From: Thermopolyspora flexuosa
Lineage (GTDB): Bacteria > Actinomycetota > Actinomycetes > Streptosporangiales > Streptosporangiaceae
Assembly (NCBI RefSeq): GCF_006716785.1
Contig: NZ_VFPQ01000001.1
Coordinates: 5,084,001 to 5,148,000 of the forward strand
DNA: 64,000 nt
Direction of reading: 5' to 3'
Shown: piece by piece, positions 54,520 through 62,826 of the stretch
Position numbering within the stretch: position 1 is the first letter of the stretch
How the letters are laid out: each line of letters opens with the position of its first letter
Program-made: the position numbers and the translations under genes
The notes under the pieces: generated by a model
The model's database searches: none
Seen by the model: only the letters and a program-made list of their open reading frames with translations
Told to the model about the DNA's origin: nothing

Positions 54520-55050
54520 TCAGTCGGGCAAGGGTCTGGCATCCAACTCAGCCCATACCACGGTGCCTGCGGGATCCCGGTGGAAGCCCCATCGCCGTGC
54601 CGCCATGGCCACGAGCGCGAGCCCTCGTCCGCTGTCGCAGTCGATGTCGCATGAGCGCAGGTGGGGTGTGCCGGACAGTCCGCTGTCGCGGACGGCCACC
54701 ACGACCGAGTCGTCTCCCAGCACCACGGAGACCTCGAACTCGCGTCCGGGGCCTTGGCCGCCGTGCCGTACAGCGTTTCCCGCGAGTTCGCTCACCACGA
54801 GCACGACGTCATGCAGCCGCGGATGCCGCTCGCCCACGACGCGGCGGGCGAACGTGCGTGCCTGCCCGACCTGCTCAGGTGTCGCCGTGAAGTGGCGGAC
54901 CCTCAACAGCGGGCGCTCGGTGAGGTGTAACCAGGTCAGACCGAACGATTGGCTGCGGGCGTGACGTCCCTGGGCGCTTCTGAGGCGGGCGACCGCAATC
55001 CTCATGCCACGAACCCGGGAGGACACTCGAGTCAGCGTTCCGCGCAACAT
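54520..55050 (-). CDS. HATPase_c domain protein (RsbW-like anti-sigma/regulatory kinase)
   Basis: The 176-residue protein has an ATP-binding GHKL fold: VGQARTFARRVVGERHPRLHDVVLVVSELAGNAVRHGG supplies the N-box, then VAVRDSGLSGTPHLRS and DSGRGLALVAMAARRWGF form the G-boxes. Such small HATPase proteins act as anti-sigma or partner-switch kinases and are very common beside XRE-DUF397 genes in actinobacteria. The ATG at 55050 has GGATGGG upstream and overlaps the stop of the next minus-strand gene. A later ATG (55005) is possible. Confidence 0.85.
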   Translation of the reverse strand: MLRGTLTRVSSRVRGMRIAVARLRSAQGRHARSQSFGLTWLHLTERPLLRVRHFTATPEQVGQARTFARRVVGERHPRLHDVVLVVSELAGNAVRHGGQGPGREFEVSVVLGDDSVVVAVRDSGLSGTPHLRSCDIDCDSGRGLALVAMAARRWGFHRDPAGTVVWAELDARPLPD

Positions 55051-55421
55051 GACGATCGCCCATCCGGTACATGGCCGACGGCCGCGTGTTCTGACCGTGG
55101 CCTCGTGCTGATCGGGTGCCGTCGCGGGTGTGTCCCGGTGCCGTCGTCCCGGTCACCTGCTGTGCGTTCGGCCTGCTGGATCAGTGTGGCAAGCGCCTGC
55201 GGGTCAGGGGCTTCGAGGAGCCTCTGTGCATGGCGGTACGTGGCGGGTGGCATCGCCCACCATCGCCTGGTGAACGGCCCGTACCAGATGTGCCAGCCGC
55301 AGGGTGGGCTCACAGAAGCCGGCGATCGTTGCGTCTCGGCGGCCGATTGAGGGTGCGCGCGGTCGGCGTTGTCGATCGCGATCGTCGCGGGTTGGGCAAC
55401 CACGGTCGCCTCCATGTCCAT
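55032..55421 (-). CDS. Hypothetical protein with WHIWYGPFTRRWWAMP motif
   Basis: About 129 residues. The sequence CGWHIWYGPFTRRWWAMPPATYRHAQRLLEAPDPQALATLIQQAE is a pattern I recall from small actinobacterial proteins found beside XRE regulators. The first part resembles a disordered leader. The ATG of MDMEATVVAQPA was chosen; a longer start at 55496 is possible. It overlaps the HATPase gene start by 19 bp and is divergent from the XRE gene. Function unknown. Confidence 0.6.
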   Translation of the reverse strand: MDMEATVVAQPATIAIDNADRAHPQSAAETQRSPASVSPPCGWHIWYGPFTRRWWAMPPATYRHAQRLLEAPDPQALATLIQQAERTAGDRDDGTGTHPRRHPISTRPRSEHAAVGHVPDGRSSCCAER

Positions 55422-55599
55422 GGCTGGGGGATTGCGGGCAAGGCATGGGTAACCCTTGATCGCCACTTTGCGTGTACGATCCCTCACGCAGAGCATGTCA
55501 TGAACAGCTCATGACTGCATAGTGCTTAAGCAGAATCACGCAAAGTTGTGTGGCGCAAGTCCGCCACAAACGGCCCCAACCCACCCGAGAGGAGCCGCG

Positions 55600-56448
55600 G
55601 TGACCGCCAGACGAGGCATGACGCTCCGCGCCCAATGGCTCGGCCGACAGCTTCGCGAACTTCGGGAGGCCGCCGGATACACGTTGCGGGAGGCCGGAAC
55701 GTACATCCAGCGCGACGGTGCCACCATCAGCCGCTTCGAAGCGGGCATCTACCCCGCCCGCACCCCGGACGTTGCGGCGCTCCTCGACCTGTACGGCGTC
55801 TCCGACCCCGACGTACGCGCCGCCCTCATGCGTTTGGCCGCCGACGTCTGGCAGGAGGGCTGGTGGGACAACTACAGCCAGGACCTGCCCAGAATGATCA
55901 TTGATTTCGCCTGGCTGGAGTCCCGCGCATGTCGAATCCGGTCGTTCGATGCCATGGTGATCCCCGGCCTGCTCCAGACTCCCGCATACATGCAGGCCTC
56001 GATGCAAGAGGCGGTGGGTGACGAGGCTCCCCAGACGCGAGGGATGCAGTTCCGGCAGGAACGGCAGAGCCTGCTCGACAGGCCGAATCCTCCACAGATC
56101 GAAGTAATCCTTGACGAGAGCCTGCTATGCCGCGAAACCGGAGGACGTGCGGTCCTTAAAGAACAGCTCGACCACCTCATCGAGCTTTCCGGCCGCCCAA
56201 ATATCGATATTCGAGTCCTACCCTTCGCCGCCGGAGCCCATACAAGCCCTGAAGGCCCATTCATGATCTTCGACCTGCCCGGCCCATATCCCGAGGTCGC
56301 CTACATCGACACTCCTGTCGGCGGAATCTATGTAGAGACAGAGAACGTACAGAGGCTTATCCTCAGATATGACCGTATTCGTCAGCGTTCGTTGGATCCA
56401 TCCCAGTCGACCGCCTTCATCAAAGCGGCCGTGGACAGGCTGAACTAG
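55600..56448 (+). CDS. XRE-family regulator with DUF5753 sensor domain
   Basis: The 282-residue protein has an N-terminal helix-turn-helix (LRELREAAGYTLREAGTYIQRDGATISRFEAG) and a C-terminal DUF5753 domain (FDAMVIPGLLQTPAYMQAS, IEVILDESLLCRETGG, IDIRVLPFAAGAHTSPEGPFMIFDLP, VYVETENVQRLI-like). Such proteins usually pair with a DUF397 gene and a HATPase. The GTG was chosen from GAGAGGAG upstream. The last third uses more A/T-ending codons than the neighbours, hinting at transfer. It probably regulates the next two DUF397 genes or is their antitoxin-like partner. Confidence 0.9.
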   Translation: MTARRGMTLRAQWLGRQLRELREAAGYTLREAGTYIQRDGATISRFEAGIYPARTPDVAALLDLYGVSDPDVRAALMRLAADVWQEGWWDNYSQDLPRMIIDFAWLESRACRIRSFDAMVIPGLLQTPAYMQASMQEAVGDEAPQTRGMQFRQERQSLLDRPNPPQIEVILDESLLCRETGGRAVLKEQLDHLIELSGRPNIDIRVLPFAAGAHTSPEGPFMIFDLPGPYPEVAYIDTPVGGIYVETENVQRLILRYDRIRQRSLDPSQSTAFIKAAVDRLN

Positions 56449-56469
56449 CTCCGATCGGAGAGACGGCGC

Positions 56470-56691
56470 ATGTCACGTCCTGATCAGCTGCCCGAGGTTG
56501 CCTGGCACATCAGCAGTTACAGCCCTAACGGTGGTGCCAGTTGCGTCGAGGCAGGTCCGCTCCTGGATGGCAGCGGCCGTATCGCCGTCCGGCACAGCCA
56601 CCACCCCGACGGCCCGGTGATCATATTCACCCGAGCCGAATGGGACGCCTTCCTCGCAGGAGTACGTGCTTCCGAGTTCGACTTTCGGTGA
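56470..56691 (+). CDS. DUF397 protein (1)
   Basis: The 73-residue protein has the DUF397 pattern: AWHISSYSPNGGASCVEAG, RIAVRHSHHPDGPVIIFTRAEWDAFLAGV. DUF397 genes nearly always accompany XRE/DUF5753 regulators; their function is unclear (some work suggests toxin-like or developmental roles). It lies 21 bp after the XRE stop. Confidence 0.9.
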   Translation: MSRPDQLPEVAWHISSYSPNGGASCVEAGPLLDGSGRIAVRHSHHPDGPVIIFTRAEWDAFLAGVRASEFDFR

Positions 56692-56749
56692 CTCCTCTTT
56701 CCCGCGGGTGTTCCTCCCAGCCCTCGCCGTGATCGGGAAAGGATCTGGC

Positions 56750-56986
56750 ATGAGCAGGGACGCCATCGACCCGGCTTGGCTCGAAACACAGCTCCGAAAC
56801 GCGCAATGGCGCACCAGCAGCTTCAGCAGCGGCGGGACGAACTGCATCCAGGTGGCATTCCTGGACCGTGGCCTTGTGGCCATCCGCGACTCCAAGCAGC
56901 CACAAAATCCGCCGCTCCTGTTCTCCGACGCCGAATACGACGCGTTCGTCAAGGGCATCGAGCATGGTGAACTTCGGCGCGCCTGA
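56750..56986 (+). CDS. DUF397 protein (2)
   Basis: A 78-residue second copy: QWRTSSFSSGGTNCIQVAFLDRGLVAIRDSKQPQNPPLLFSDAEYDAFVKGI. The start MSRDAIDP was chosen from GGGAAAGGA upstream. It follows the first DUF397 gene by 58 bp, so it may share its promoter. It differs clearly in sequence from copy 1, so it is not a recent duplicate. Confidence 0.88.
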   Translation: MSRDAIDPAWLETQLRNAQWRTSSFSSGGTNCIQVAFLDRGLVAIRDSKQPQNPPLLFSDAEYDAFVKGIEHGELRRA

Positions 56987-56993
56987 GCGCAGC

Positions 56994-57266
56994 TCAGGGT
57001 GGTTGCCGCGGGTAACGGAGACGAGGCCGGCCAAGGCCTGATCCATGGCCTACCGACCTGTTGGCGGAACGGCCCAAGTGCTGGATGAATTCCTTCCACT
57101 CAGTCCTGCTGAACAACAAGACAGGGCCGTCCGGGTTCTTCGAGTCGCGCAATGCGATCCGGTCACCGAAAGCTGCGACCTCGACACATTGGTTACCTTG
57201 CGTGTTGGAGTGGCTGGATCGGCGCCACGTCGACGTGGCGCATTCGCGTCCTTCTCGCTGAGGCAT
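56994..57266 (-). CDS. DUF397 protein (3), opposite strand
   Basis: A third DUF397 protein of 90 residues: TWRRSSHSNTQGNQCVEVAAFGDRIALRDSKNPDGPVLLFSRTEWKEFIQHLG followed by an unusual basic tail. It converges on copy 2, 7 bp apart. GGAGGA precedes the ATG. No XRE gene is next to it; it may have been left from another XRE-DUF397 unit or be regulated in trans by the one at 55600. Confidence 0.85.
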   Translation of the reverse strand: MPQREGRECATSTWRRSSHSNTQGNQCVEVAAFGDRIALRDSKNPDGPVLLFSRTEWKEFIQHLGRSANRSVGHGSGLGRPRLRYPRQPP

Positions 57267-57370
57267 AGCGTGCTCCTCCGCTGCGACCACTCCATGTGCT
57301 GAGGCGTGGCGGCGTTCCCACCGCCTGATTTCCGTGTGGAGAGCACCGAAAACCGCGTCACCGCAAATAC

Positions 57371-57581
57371 TCACTTCGCGACCTCGATGTCGCGGTCGTT
57401 CGTGTCGATCCAGGCGTGCGGTAGCGGGACGGAAGTTTTCACCTCGTCGGCCGCGGGGCCGGACGGGAACGGCCCGCACGGCGACAGCCACCGGGCGGTC
57501 GCCGTCCAGACCTTGCGGGCTGGTGTGGCCCAGATTGGGGGGGGCACGTGCTCGCTGGTTGTCGTCCATCTTGTCGCCCAT
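57371..57581 (-). pseudogene. Small ORF split by a frameshift at an eight-G tract
   Basis: From the ATG at 57581 (MGDKMDDNQRARAP) the frame fails at a run of eight Gs (57537-57544, Cs on this strand). In the shifted frame a G/C-ending coding sequence continues, WATPARKVWTATARWLSPC, to AWIDTNDRDIEVAK and a stop. With seven Gs the protein would be 69 residues. The split may be a sequencing error, a decayed gene or phase variation. No family was recognised. Confidence 0.5.
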
Positions 57582-57614
57582 CAGAGATACCGGCGCTCCC
57601 CCGATCCGCCGCGG

Positions 57615-58100
57615 CTAGTCCTCCTTGCGCTCGGCCAGCGTGGCCGCGGTCGTCAGGTCGTCGGCCAACCGGCGCAGCAGGCGGTCGAGTTCGAGGAGGT
57701 CGCGGTCGCTCCACTCGGTCAGGGCGGGGAGGAACATGCGCTCGCGGGCCGCGTCGAGCGCCTCGGTGACGCGGCGGCCCGCCTCGGTGAGCACGGCCTC
57801 CTTGACCCGGCGGTCGATCGCGCTGGGGCGGCGTTCCACGAGGCCGAGTTCGGCGAGCTTGGCCACCTGGCGGCTGACCGTGGTGTGGTCGCGGCCGCCG
57901 CGTTCGGCGAGCTCGACGACACCGATCGGGCCGAAGCGCCGGATGGCGACGAGGACCTGGAGCAGGGCGCGGTCGAGGTCGACCCCGGTCTCCGCGATGA
58001 GGGTCTCGTCGCGTTGCGGGAGGTTCAGGACCGCGATCAGGTCGAGGATCGATTCGTGGATGCGCCGGCCGATGAGGGCGCGGCGGTGTCTGGACGTCAT
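57615..58100 (-). CDS. MarR-family transcriptional regulator
   Basis: The 161-residue protein has the MarR winged helix: LQVLVAIRRFGPIGVVELAERGGRDHTTVSRQVAKLAELGLVERRPSAIDRRVKEAVLTEAG. It has flanking dimer helices (IHESILDLIAVLNLPQRDE and the C-terminal LLELDRLLRRLADDL). It is divergent from the FAD hydroxylase gene with 410 bp between, so it probably represses that gene until a phenolic ligand binds. The ATG of MTSRHRRAL was chosen. The ribosome site is weak. Confidence 0.9.
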   Translation of the reverse strand: MTSRHRRALIGRRIHESILDLIAVLNLPQRDETLIAETGVDLDRALLQVLVAIRRFGPIGVVELAERGGRDHTTVSRQVAKLAELGLVERRPSAIDRRVKEAVLTEAGRRVTEALDAARERMFLPALTEWSDRDLLELDRLLRRLADDLTTAATLAERKED

Positions 58101-58510
58101 GATCGCAACCCGATGCCTCTGGCGCCCTTGCGGGCGGACGACGGTGTCGAGGGGAGGATACCGGCGATCATCGCGGGCACGGCCCTGACCGGCCCGGGGG
58201 CCGCTTTCGGCCCGTGGCCGTCCCACGCCGTCCGCCAACGACATGCCGGATCACCTCCTCTCACTTAGATGTGCTCATCGTACACATATCTTCGATCGGC
58301 ACGCCACTCCACCGAGGGAATTTTCCCGGCTGCCATGACAAGCTGAATCAGCAGCTCATCGTGCATGTACGTCGTTCCAATCGGGCCGCCGCCCCGGATC
58401 GGCCACTTGACGCACGCATCTGACCGCCCACATACTCCGTGCAAAACGCACACATCTTGAAGGTCGCCGCGGCGCCCGTACGGCGGGCGGCGGCGGAAAG
58501 GCGGAGTCCG
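58101..58510. promoter_or_regulatory. Divergent control region, MarR and FAD hydroxylase
   Basis: The gap holds an inverted repeat ATGTG-N9-CACAT at 58269-58287, a symmetrical site of suitable length for a MarR dimer. A second CACACATC occurs near 58449. The rest shows no gene. Confidence 0.5.
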
Positions 58511-60001
58511 ATGGCACGCAAGTACGACACCGACGTGGTCATCTGCGGGGCGGGGCCGACCGGGCTGACCCTCGCGATCGAGCTGGCGCGCCGGAACGTG
58601 TCGTTCCGGCTGATCGACAAGTCGCCGGAGCCGTTCCCCGGGTCGCGGGGCAAGGGCATCCAGGCGCGTACCCAGGAGGTGTTCGAGGACCTCGGCATCC
58701 TCGACCGGGTGGTCGCGTCCGGCGGCCAGTACCCGACCGCCCGCGTCTACACCGACGGCGGGCCGATCGACCGGGCCGCCGTGCCGCCCCCGCCGACCCC
58801 GGCCGAGCCGTACCACCTGGCGCTGCTCGTCCCGCAGTTCCTCACCGAGCGCCGGATGCGGGAGCGGCTCGCCGAGCTGGGCCACGCCGCGGAGTTCGGC
58901 CGGCCGCTGGTCGGGTTCGAGCAGGACGACGAGGTGGTGACCGCGCACATCGGCGGCGCGCACGGCGAGGAGACCGTGCGGGCCCGGTACCTGGTCGGCG
59001 CGGACGGCGGGTCGAGCTTCGTCCGCAAGACCCTCGGCGTCGCGTTCCCCGGCCGGACCCTCGGCGTGGAGGCGATCGTCGCCGACCTGCGGGTCGAGGG
59101 GCTCAGCTGGGACCTCTGGCACCGCTGGGGCGACGGCACCCAGGGCCGGGAGTTCTCGCTGTGCCCGCTGTACGGCACCGACCTGTACCAGCTCATGGCC
59201 GCGGCCCCGGCCGAGGGCGAGATGGACCTCACCCCGGAGGGGCTCACCGCGCTGGCCCGGGAGCGCACCGGGCGGGACGACATCGTGGTCCGCGAGGTGT
59301 CCTGGGCGTCGGTGTTCACCATGCAGGCGCGGCTCGCCGACAGCTACCGGGTGGGCCGGGTGTTCCTCGCCGGGGACGCCGCGCACTGCCACCCGCCGAC
59401 CGGCGGGCAGGGCCTGAACACGAGCGTGCAGGACGCCTACAACCTGGGCTGGAAGATCGCCGCGGTGATCGACGGCGCGTCCGCGGCGCTGCTCGACACC
59501 TACGAGGAGGAGCGGCGCCCGATCGCCGAGGACATGCTCGGCCTCACCAAGCGGCTGCTCGGCGAGGCGAAGGCCGGCGGCATGCGGCGCGGCCGCGACG
59601 TGATGCAGCTCGACGTCGGGTACCGCGGCTCGTCGCTGGGGCTGCCCTGCCCGGGGCGGGACAAGGGCGTGCTCCCGGGCGACCGGGCCCCCGACGCGCC
59701 GGTCACCGGGGCGGCCGGGCAGACCGTGCGGCTGTTCCACCTGTTCCAGGGCACCCACTGGACCCTGCTCGGCTACGAGCCCGGCACCGCGACCATCGCG
59801 CCGCGCCGCGGCCTGCGCATCCACATCGTCGGCGCCGACATCCACGACACCGAGGGCCACGTGCGGGACGCGTACGGCCTGGAGGCCGGCGAGTGGGCGC
59901 TGATCCGCCCGGACGGGTACGTCGCCGCCGTGGTCGGCACCGCCGGCCTCGGCTCGATCGAGTCCTTCCTCGACCGCGTCGGCGTGCGGCCGGTGCGCTG
60001 A
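58511..60001 (+). CDS. FAD-dependent aromatic hydroxylase (group A monooxygenase)
   Basis: The 496-residue flavoprotein has the FAD motif VVICGAGPTGLTLAIELARR, the RxxR region RGKGIQARTQEVFEDLG, the DG-motif VGADGGSSFVRKTLG, the GD motif VFLAGDAAHCHPPTGGQGLNTS and the thioredoxin-like C-terminal domain (RLFHLFQGTHWTLLG). Such enzymes hydroxylate phenolic rings using NAD(P)H and O2 (PgaE, MhpA, rifampicin monooxygenase group). A GGAGT lies upstream of the ATG. It is divergent from marR, so an aromatic compound or an antibiotic is a likely inducer. The precise substrate is unknown. Confidence 0.92.
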   Translation: MARKYDTDVVICGAGPTGLTLAIELARRNVSFRLIDKSPEPFPGSRGKGIQARTQEVFEDLGILDRVVASGGQYPTARVYTDGGPIDRAAVPPPPTPAEPYHLALLVPQFLTERRMRERLAELGHAAEFGRPLVGFEQDDEVVTAHIGGAHGEETVRARYLVGADGGSSFVRKTLGVAFPGRTLGVEAIVADLRVEGLSWDLWHRWGDGTQGREFSLCPLYGTDLYQLMAAAPAEGEMDLTPEGLTALARERTGRDDIVVREVSWASVFTMQARLADSYRVGRVFLAGDAAHCHPPTGGQGLNTSVQDAYNLGWKIAAVIDGASAALLDTYEEERRPIAEDMLGLTKRLLGEAKAGGMRRGRDVMQLDVGYRGSSLGLPCPGRDKGVLPGDRAPDAPVTGAAGQTVRLFHLFQGTHWTLLGYEPGTATIAPRRGLRIHIVGADIHDTEGHVRDAYGLEAGEWALIRPDGYVAAVVGTAGLGSIESFLDRVGVRPVR

Positions 60002-60077
60002 CCGCTCGCCCGAGCTTCACGGAAGCTTCATGATTCCCTACGTCTCTCCCTCACGCAGGCCCGGTTCGCTACGGGTC

Positions 60078-60737
60078 ATGACCGGATCCCCTCACTCACG
60101 GAGCCTCGCGGTCGCCGCGCAGGCCGGGCTCGCCGCGACCGTGGTGGGCGCCACCGCCCTCCACCTCGGCTGGGCCCGGCAGGTCGACACGGTGCGGCAC
60201 GCCGTGAGCGACTACGCGCTGGCCAAGGGCGCGAACCGCGTCTTCGCCGGGACCGTGGCGAGCCTCACCGCCGGATCGGCGGCGCTGCTCGCCGGGCTCG
60301 TCCGGTCCCGGCTCCCGATCGGCGCGTCGGCGACGGCCCTGCTCGGCACCTGGTGCGGCGGGCTCGCCCTCGCCGGGATCTTCCCGCCCGACCCGCTCGG
60401 CGCCACCCGGACGCCGAGCGGCCGCACCCACCGGTACGCCGCGGGGGCCGCGATGGCGGCCCTCCCGGCCGTGGGGCTGCTCGCCGCCCGGCGGCTGCGC
60501 CGGCTGCCCGGCTTCGCGGCCCGGGCGCGGCGGCTGAGCCGTACCTCGTGGGCGAGCGCGGCCGCCTGCCTCGGATTCCTCGTCGCCGACCAGTGCGCGG
60601 CGCGGCGCGACGCCGGCCCGGTGGCCCGCACGGTCGGCGGCTGGCTGGGCCTCACCGAGCGCGTGGCGCTCGGCCTCGAGCTCGGCCTGCTCCACCAGCT
60701 CGCCACCGCGGTGCGCGCGGGCCGGGGGAAGCCGTGA
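60078..60737 (+). CDS. DUF998 membrane protein
   Basis: The 219-residue protein has six hydrophobic segments (AVAAQAGLAATVVGATALHLG, LTAGSAALLAGLV, ALLGTWCGGLALAGIFPPDP and others) and the DUF998 pattern VSDYALAKGANRVF and FPPDPLGATRTPSGRTHRYA. The role is unknown. The ATG at 60078 was chosen; an earlier ATG (60030) with GGAAG upstream would add 16 residues and is possible. The stop overlaps the next start by GTGA. Confidence 0.85.
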   Translation: MTGSPHSRSLAVAAQAGLAATVVGATALHLGWARQVDTVRHAVSDYALAKGANRVFAGTVASLTAGSAALLAGLVRSRLPIGASATALLGTWCGGLALAGIFPPDPLGATRTPSGRTHRYAAGAAMAALPAVGLLAARRLRRLPGFAARARRLSRTSWASAAACLGFLVADQCAARRDAGPVARTVGGWLGLTERVALGLELGLLHQLATAVRAGRGKP

Positions 60738-61606
60738 GCTGGCTCGCGATCGGCCTGGCCCTGCTCAACGCGTGCTGCTTCACCGCCGGGACGTGGCTGC
60801 AGTACGGCGTGGCCGCGACCACGCCGTCGCTGCTCGCGGCGGCCCGGCGGCCCCGCTGGCTCGCCGGGCTGGCGCTGCTGGCCACGGGGGCGGCGTGCCA
60901 GGTGATCGCGCTCTCCTTCGCCCCCGTGACCCTGGTCGAGCCGGCCGGGGTGCTCGGGATCGTGCTCACCGTCCTGCTCGGGCTCCGGCTGCGCGGCGAG
61001 CGGCTGCGCCCCGGCACCGCGTGCGCGCTCGCGGCGATCCTCACGGGAGCAGGATCGTTCGCGGTGCTCGCCGCGCTGCACACCGTGCCCGCGCCGATCG
61101 GCACGGAGTCGCTGGTCGGCGCGGGGGCGGCGGTCGGCGGCGTGGTCGCGGTCTGCGCGCTCGCCGGCTCGGCGCTCGGCGGCCGCGCCCGCTCCCTGAT
61201 CTCCGCCGTGGGCGGCGGCGCCGCCTACGGCACCACCTCCACGTTCGTCCGGGCCGCGACCGAGCGGTTCGCGGCCGAGGGCGTCGGCCCGGCCCTGCTC
61301 GCCGTACTCGCCGGGCTCGCGGCGGTGCTGCTCGCGGGCTTCTGGCTGGTGCAGCGCGCGCACGCGGGCAGCCCGCCGGAGAACACCGTGGCGAACCTCA
61401 CCGTCACCGATCCGCTCGTCGCCGTCGCCATCGGCGTCGGCCTGCTCGGCGAGGCGCCCGGGCTGACCGTACCGGTCGCGGGCCTGGGGATCGCCGCCGC
61501 GGTCCTCGCGTTCGCCGGCGTCGTGCACCTCTACCGCACCACTCCCCCGCACCCCTCCCTTCCCTCCGCCACACGTCAGGAGACCCCATGTCCTTCCAGC
61601 GCATAG
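60734..61606 (+). CDS. EamA/DMT-type membrane transporter
   Basis: The 290-residue protein has nine to ten membrane segments in two repeats (LAIGLALLNACCFTAGTWLQY, LVEPAGVLGIVLTVLLGLRLRGERLRPG, TVTDPLVAVAIGVGLLGEAPG), typical of the drug/metabolite transporter superfamily. The Glu/Pro-containing VTLVEPAGVLG and DPLVAVAIG positions are common to DMT family members. It starts with GTG overlapping the DUF998 stop and its end overlaps the glycosyltransferase ATG by 19 bp. The substrate is unknown. Confidence 0.85.
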   Translation: MSWLAIGLALLNACCFTAGTWLQYGVAATTPSLLAAARRPRWLAGLALLATGAACQVIALSFAPVTLVEPAGVLGIVLTVLLGLRLRGERLRPGTACALAAILTGAGSFAVLAALHTVPAPIGTESLVGAGAAVGGVVAVCALAGSALGGRARSLISAVGGGAAYGTTSTFVRAATERFAAEGVGPALLAVLAGLAAVLLAGFWLVQRAHAGSPPENTVANLTVTDPLVAVAIGVGLLGEAPGLTVPVAGLGIAAAVLAFAGVVHLYRTTPPHPSLPSATRQETPCPSSA

Positions 61607-62826
61607 TGATCGGCGCGGACACCTACCCGCCCGACGTCAACGGCGCGGCGAACTTCGCCCACCGGCTCGCCGCCGGGCTCGCCGCCCGCGGCCACGAGGT
61701 GCACGTCATCCGGCCCGCGGTACGGCCCGGCGCGCCCGCCCAGGCGGTGCCGGACGGCCTGACCGTGCACGACCTCGCCTCCTACCCCACCCCGTTCCAC
61801 CCCACGTTCCGGTTCTGCGTGCCGTGGCGCATCCGCGGGGAGGCGGCCCGGCTGCTCGACCGCATCGCGCCCGACGTGATCCACGTGCAGTCGCACTTCG
61901 GCGTGGGCCGTACCCTGATCCGGCTCGCGCAGCGCCGGGGCATCCCGGTGCTGGCGACCAACCACTTCATGCCGGAGAACCTGCTCGGCTACACCCCGCT
62001 GCGCGGGCGCGCCGCGGCGACGGTGTCGAGGCTCGCCTGGCGGGACTGCGTGCGGGTGCTCGGCCGCGCCCGGGTGGTGACCGCGCCGACGCCGCGCGCC
62101 GTACGGCTGCTGCGCGAGCAGGGCCTCGGCGGCCCCGTGCTGCCCGTGTCCTGCGGGCTCGACCTGCGGCACTTCGGACAGACGCCGGCGCGGGCGGACG
62201 GCGCCGGGCCACGGACGGTGCTGTTCGTGGGCCGGCTGGACGCGGAGAAGAACGTGGACGTGCTGCTGCGCGCCCTCCCCTCGGTGGCGGCGTGCACCCC
62301 GGTCCGGGCGGAGATCGTGGGCGACGGGTCGCGCCGCCGCGAGCTGGAGCGCCTCGCCGACGAGCTCGGCGTCGCGGACCGGGTCGTCTTCCGCGGGTTC
62401 GTCTCCGAGGCCGAGCTGCTCGACGCGTACGCCCGGTGCGACGTGTTCTGCATGCCGAGCATCGCCGAGCTGCAGAGCCTGGCCACGATGGAGGCGATGG
62501 CCGCGGGCAAGCCGGTGGTGGCCGCGAACGCCATGGCGCTGCCGCACCTGGTGCGGCCCGGGCGCAACGGGCTGCTGTTCCCGCCCGGTGACGTCGCGGC
62601 GCTCGCCGACGCCCTCGCGCTGATCCTGGGCGACGCCGGGACGGCGGAGCGTATGGGCGAGGCCGGGCGCGAGATCATCGCCCGGCACGACATCGAGGCC
62701 ACCCTCGACGCCTTCGAGGCCCTCTACCGGGGGTCGACGACCATACCGGCGGCGGAGCCCGCGGCGCTGCTCGGCGCCGGGCACGGTGGAGGCGAACGTG
62801 AGCAGGCGGCGCATTCTGGTCGTTGA
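61588..62826 (+). CDS. Family GT4 glycosyltransferase (mannosyltransferase-like)
   Basis: The 412-residue GT-B enzyme starts FQRIVIGADTYPPDVNGAANFAHRLAAGLAARGHEV. It has HVQSHFGVGRTLIRLAQRRGIPVLATNHFMPENL in the acceptor half and VLFVGRLDAEKNVDVLLRALPSV, EIVGDGSRRREL, the Glu-motif MPSIAELQSLATMEAMAAGKPVV in the donor half. The sequence resembles the MgtA/PimB-like mannosyltransferases that act on phosphatidylinositol or diacylglycerol in actinobacteria. AGGAG lies upstream of the ATG. It overlaps the response regulator on the right. Confidence 0.9.
   Translation: MSFQRIVIGADTYPPDVNGAANFAHRLAAGLAARGHEVHVIRPAVRPGAPAQAVPDGLTVHDLASYPTPFHPTFRFCVPWRIRGEAARLLDRIAPDVIHVQSHFGVGRTLIRLAQRRGIPVLATNHFMPENLLGYTPLRGRAAATVSRLAWRDCVRVLGRARVVTAPTPRAVRLLREQGLGGPVLPVSCGLDLRHFGQTPARADGAGPRTVLFVGRLDAEKNVDVLLRALPSVAACTPVRAEIVGDGSRRRELERLADELGVADRVVFRGFVSEAELLDAYARCDVFCMPSIAELQSLATMEAMAAGKPVVAANAMALPHLVRPGRNGLLFPPGDVAALADALALILGDAGTAERMGEAGREIIARHDIEATLDAFEALYRGSTTIPAAEPAALLGAGHGGGEREQAAHSGR

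Noticed and set aside
54336-54542. Minus-strand frame of 68 residues
   Set aside because: No ribosome site, no G/C-ending codon bias and no family match. It overlaps the 3' end of the HATPase gene.
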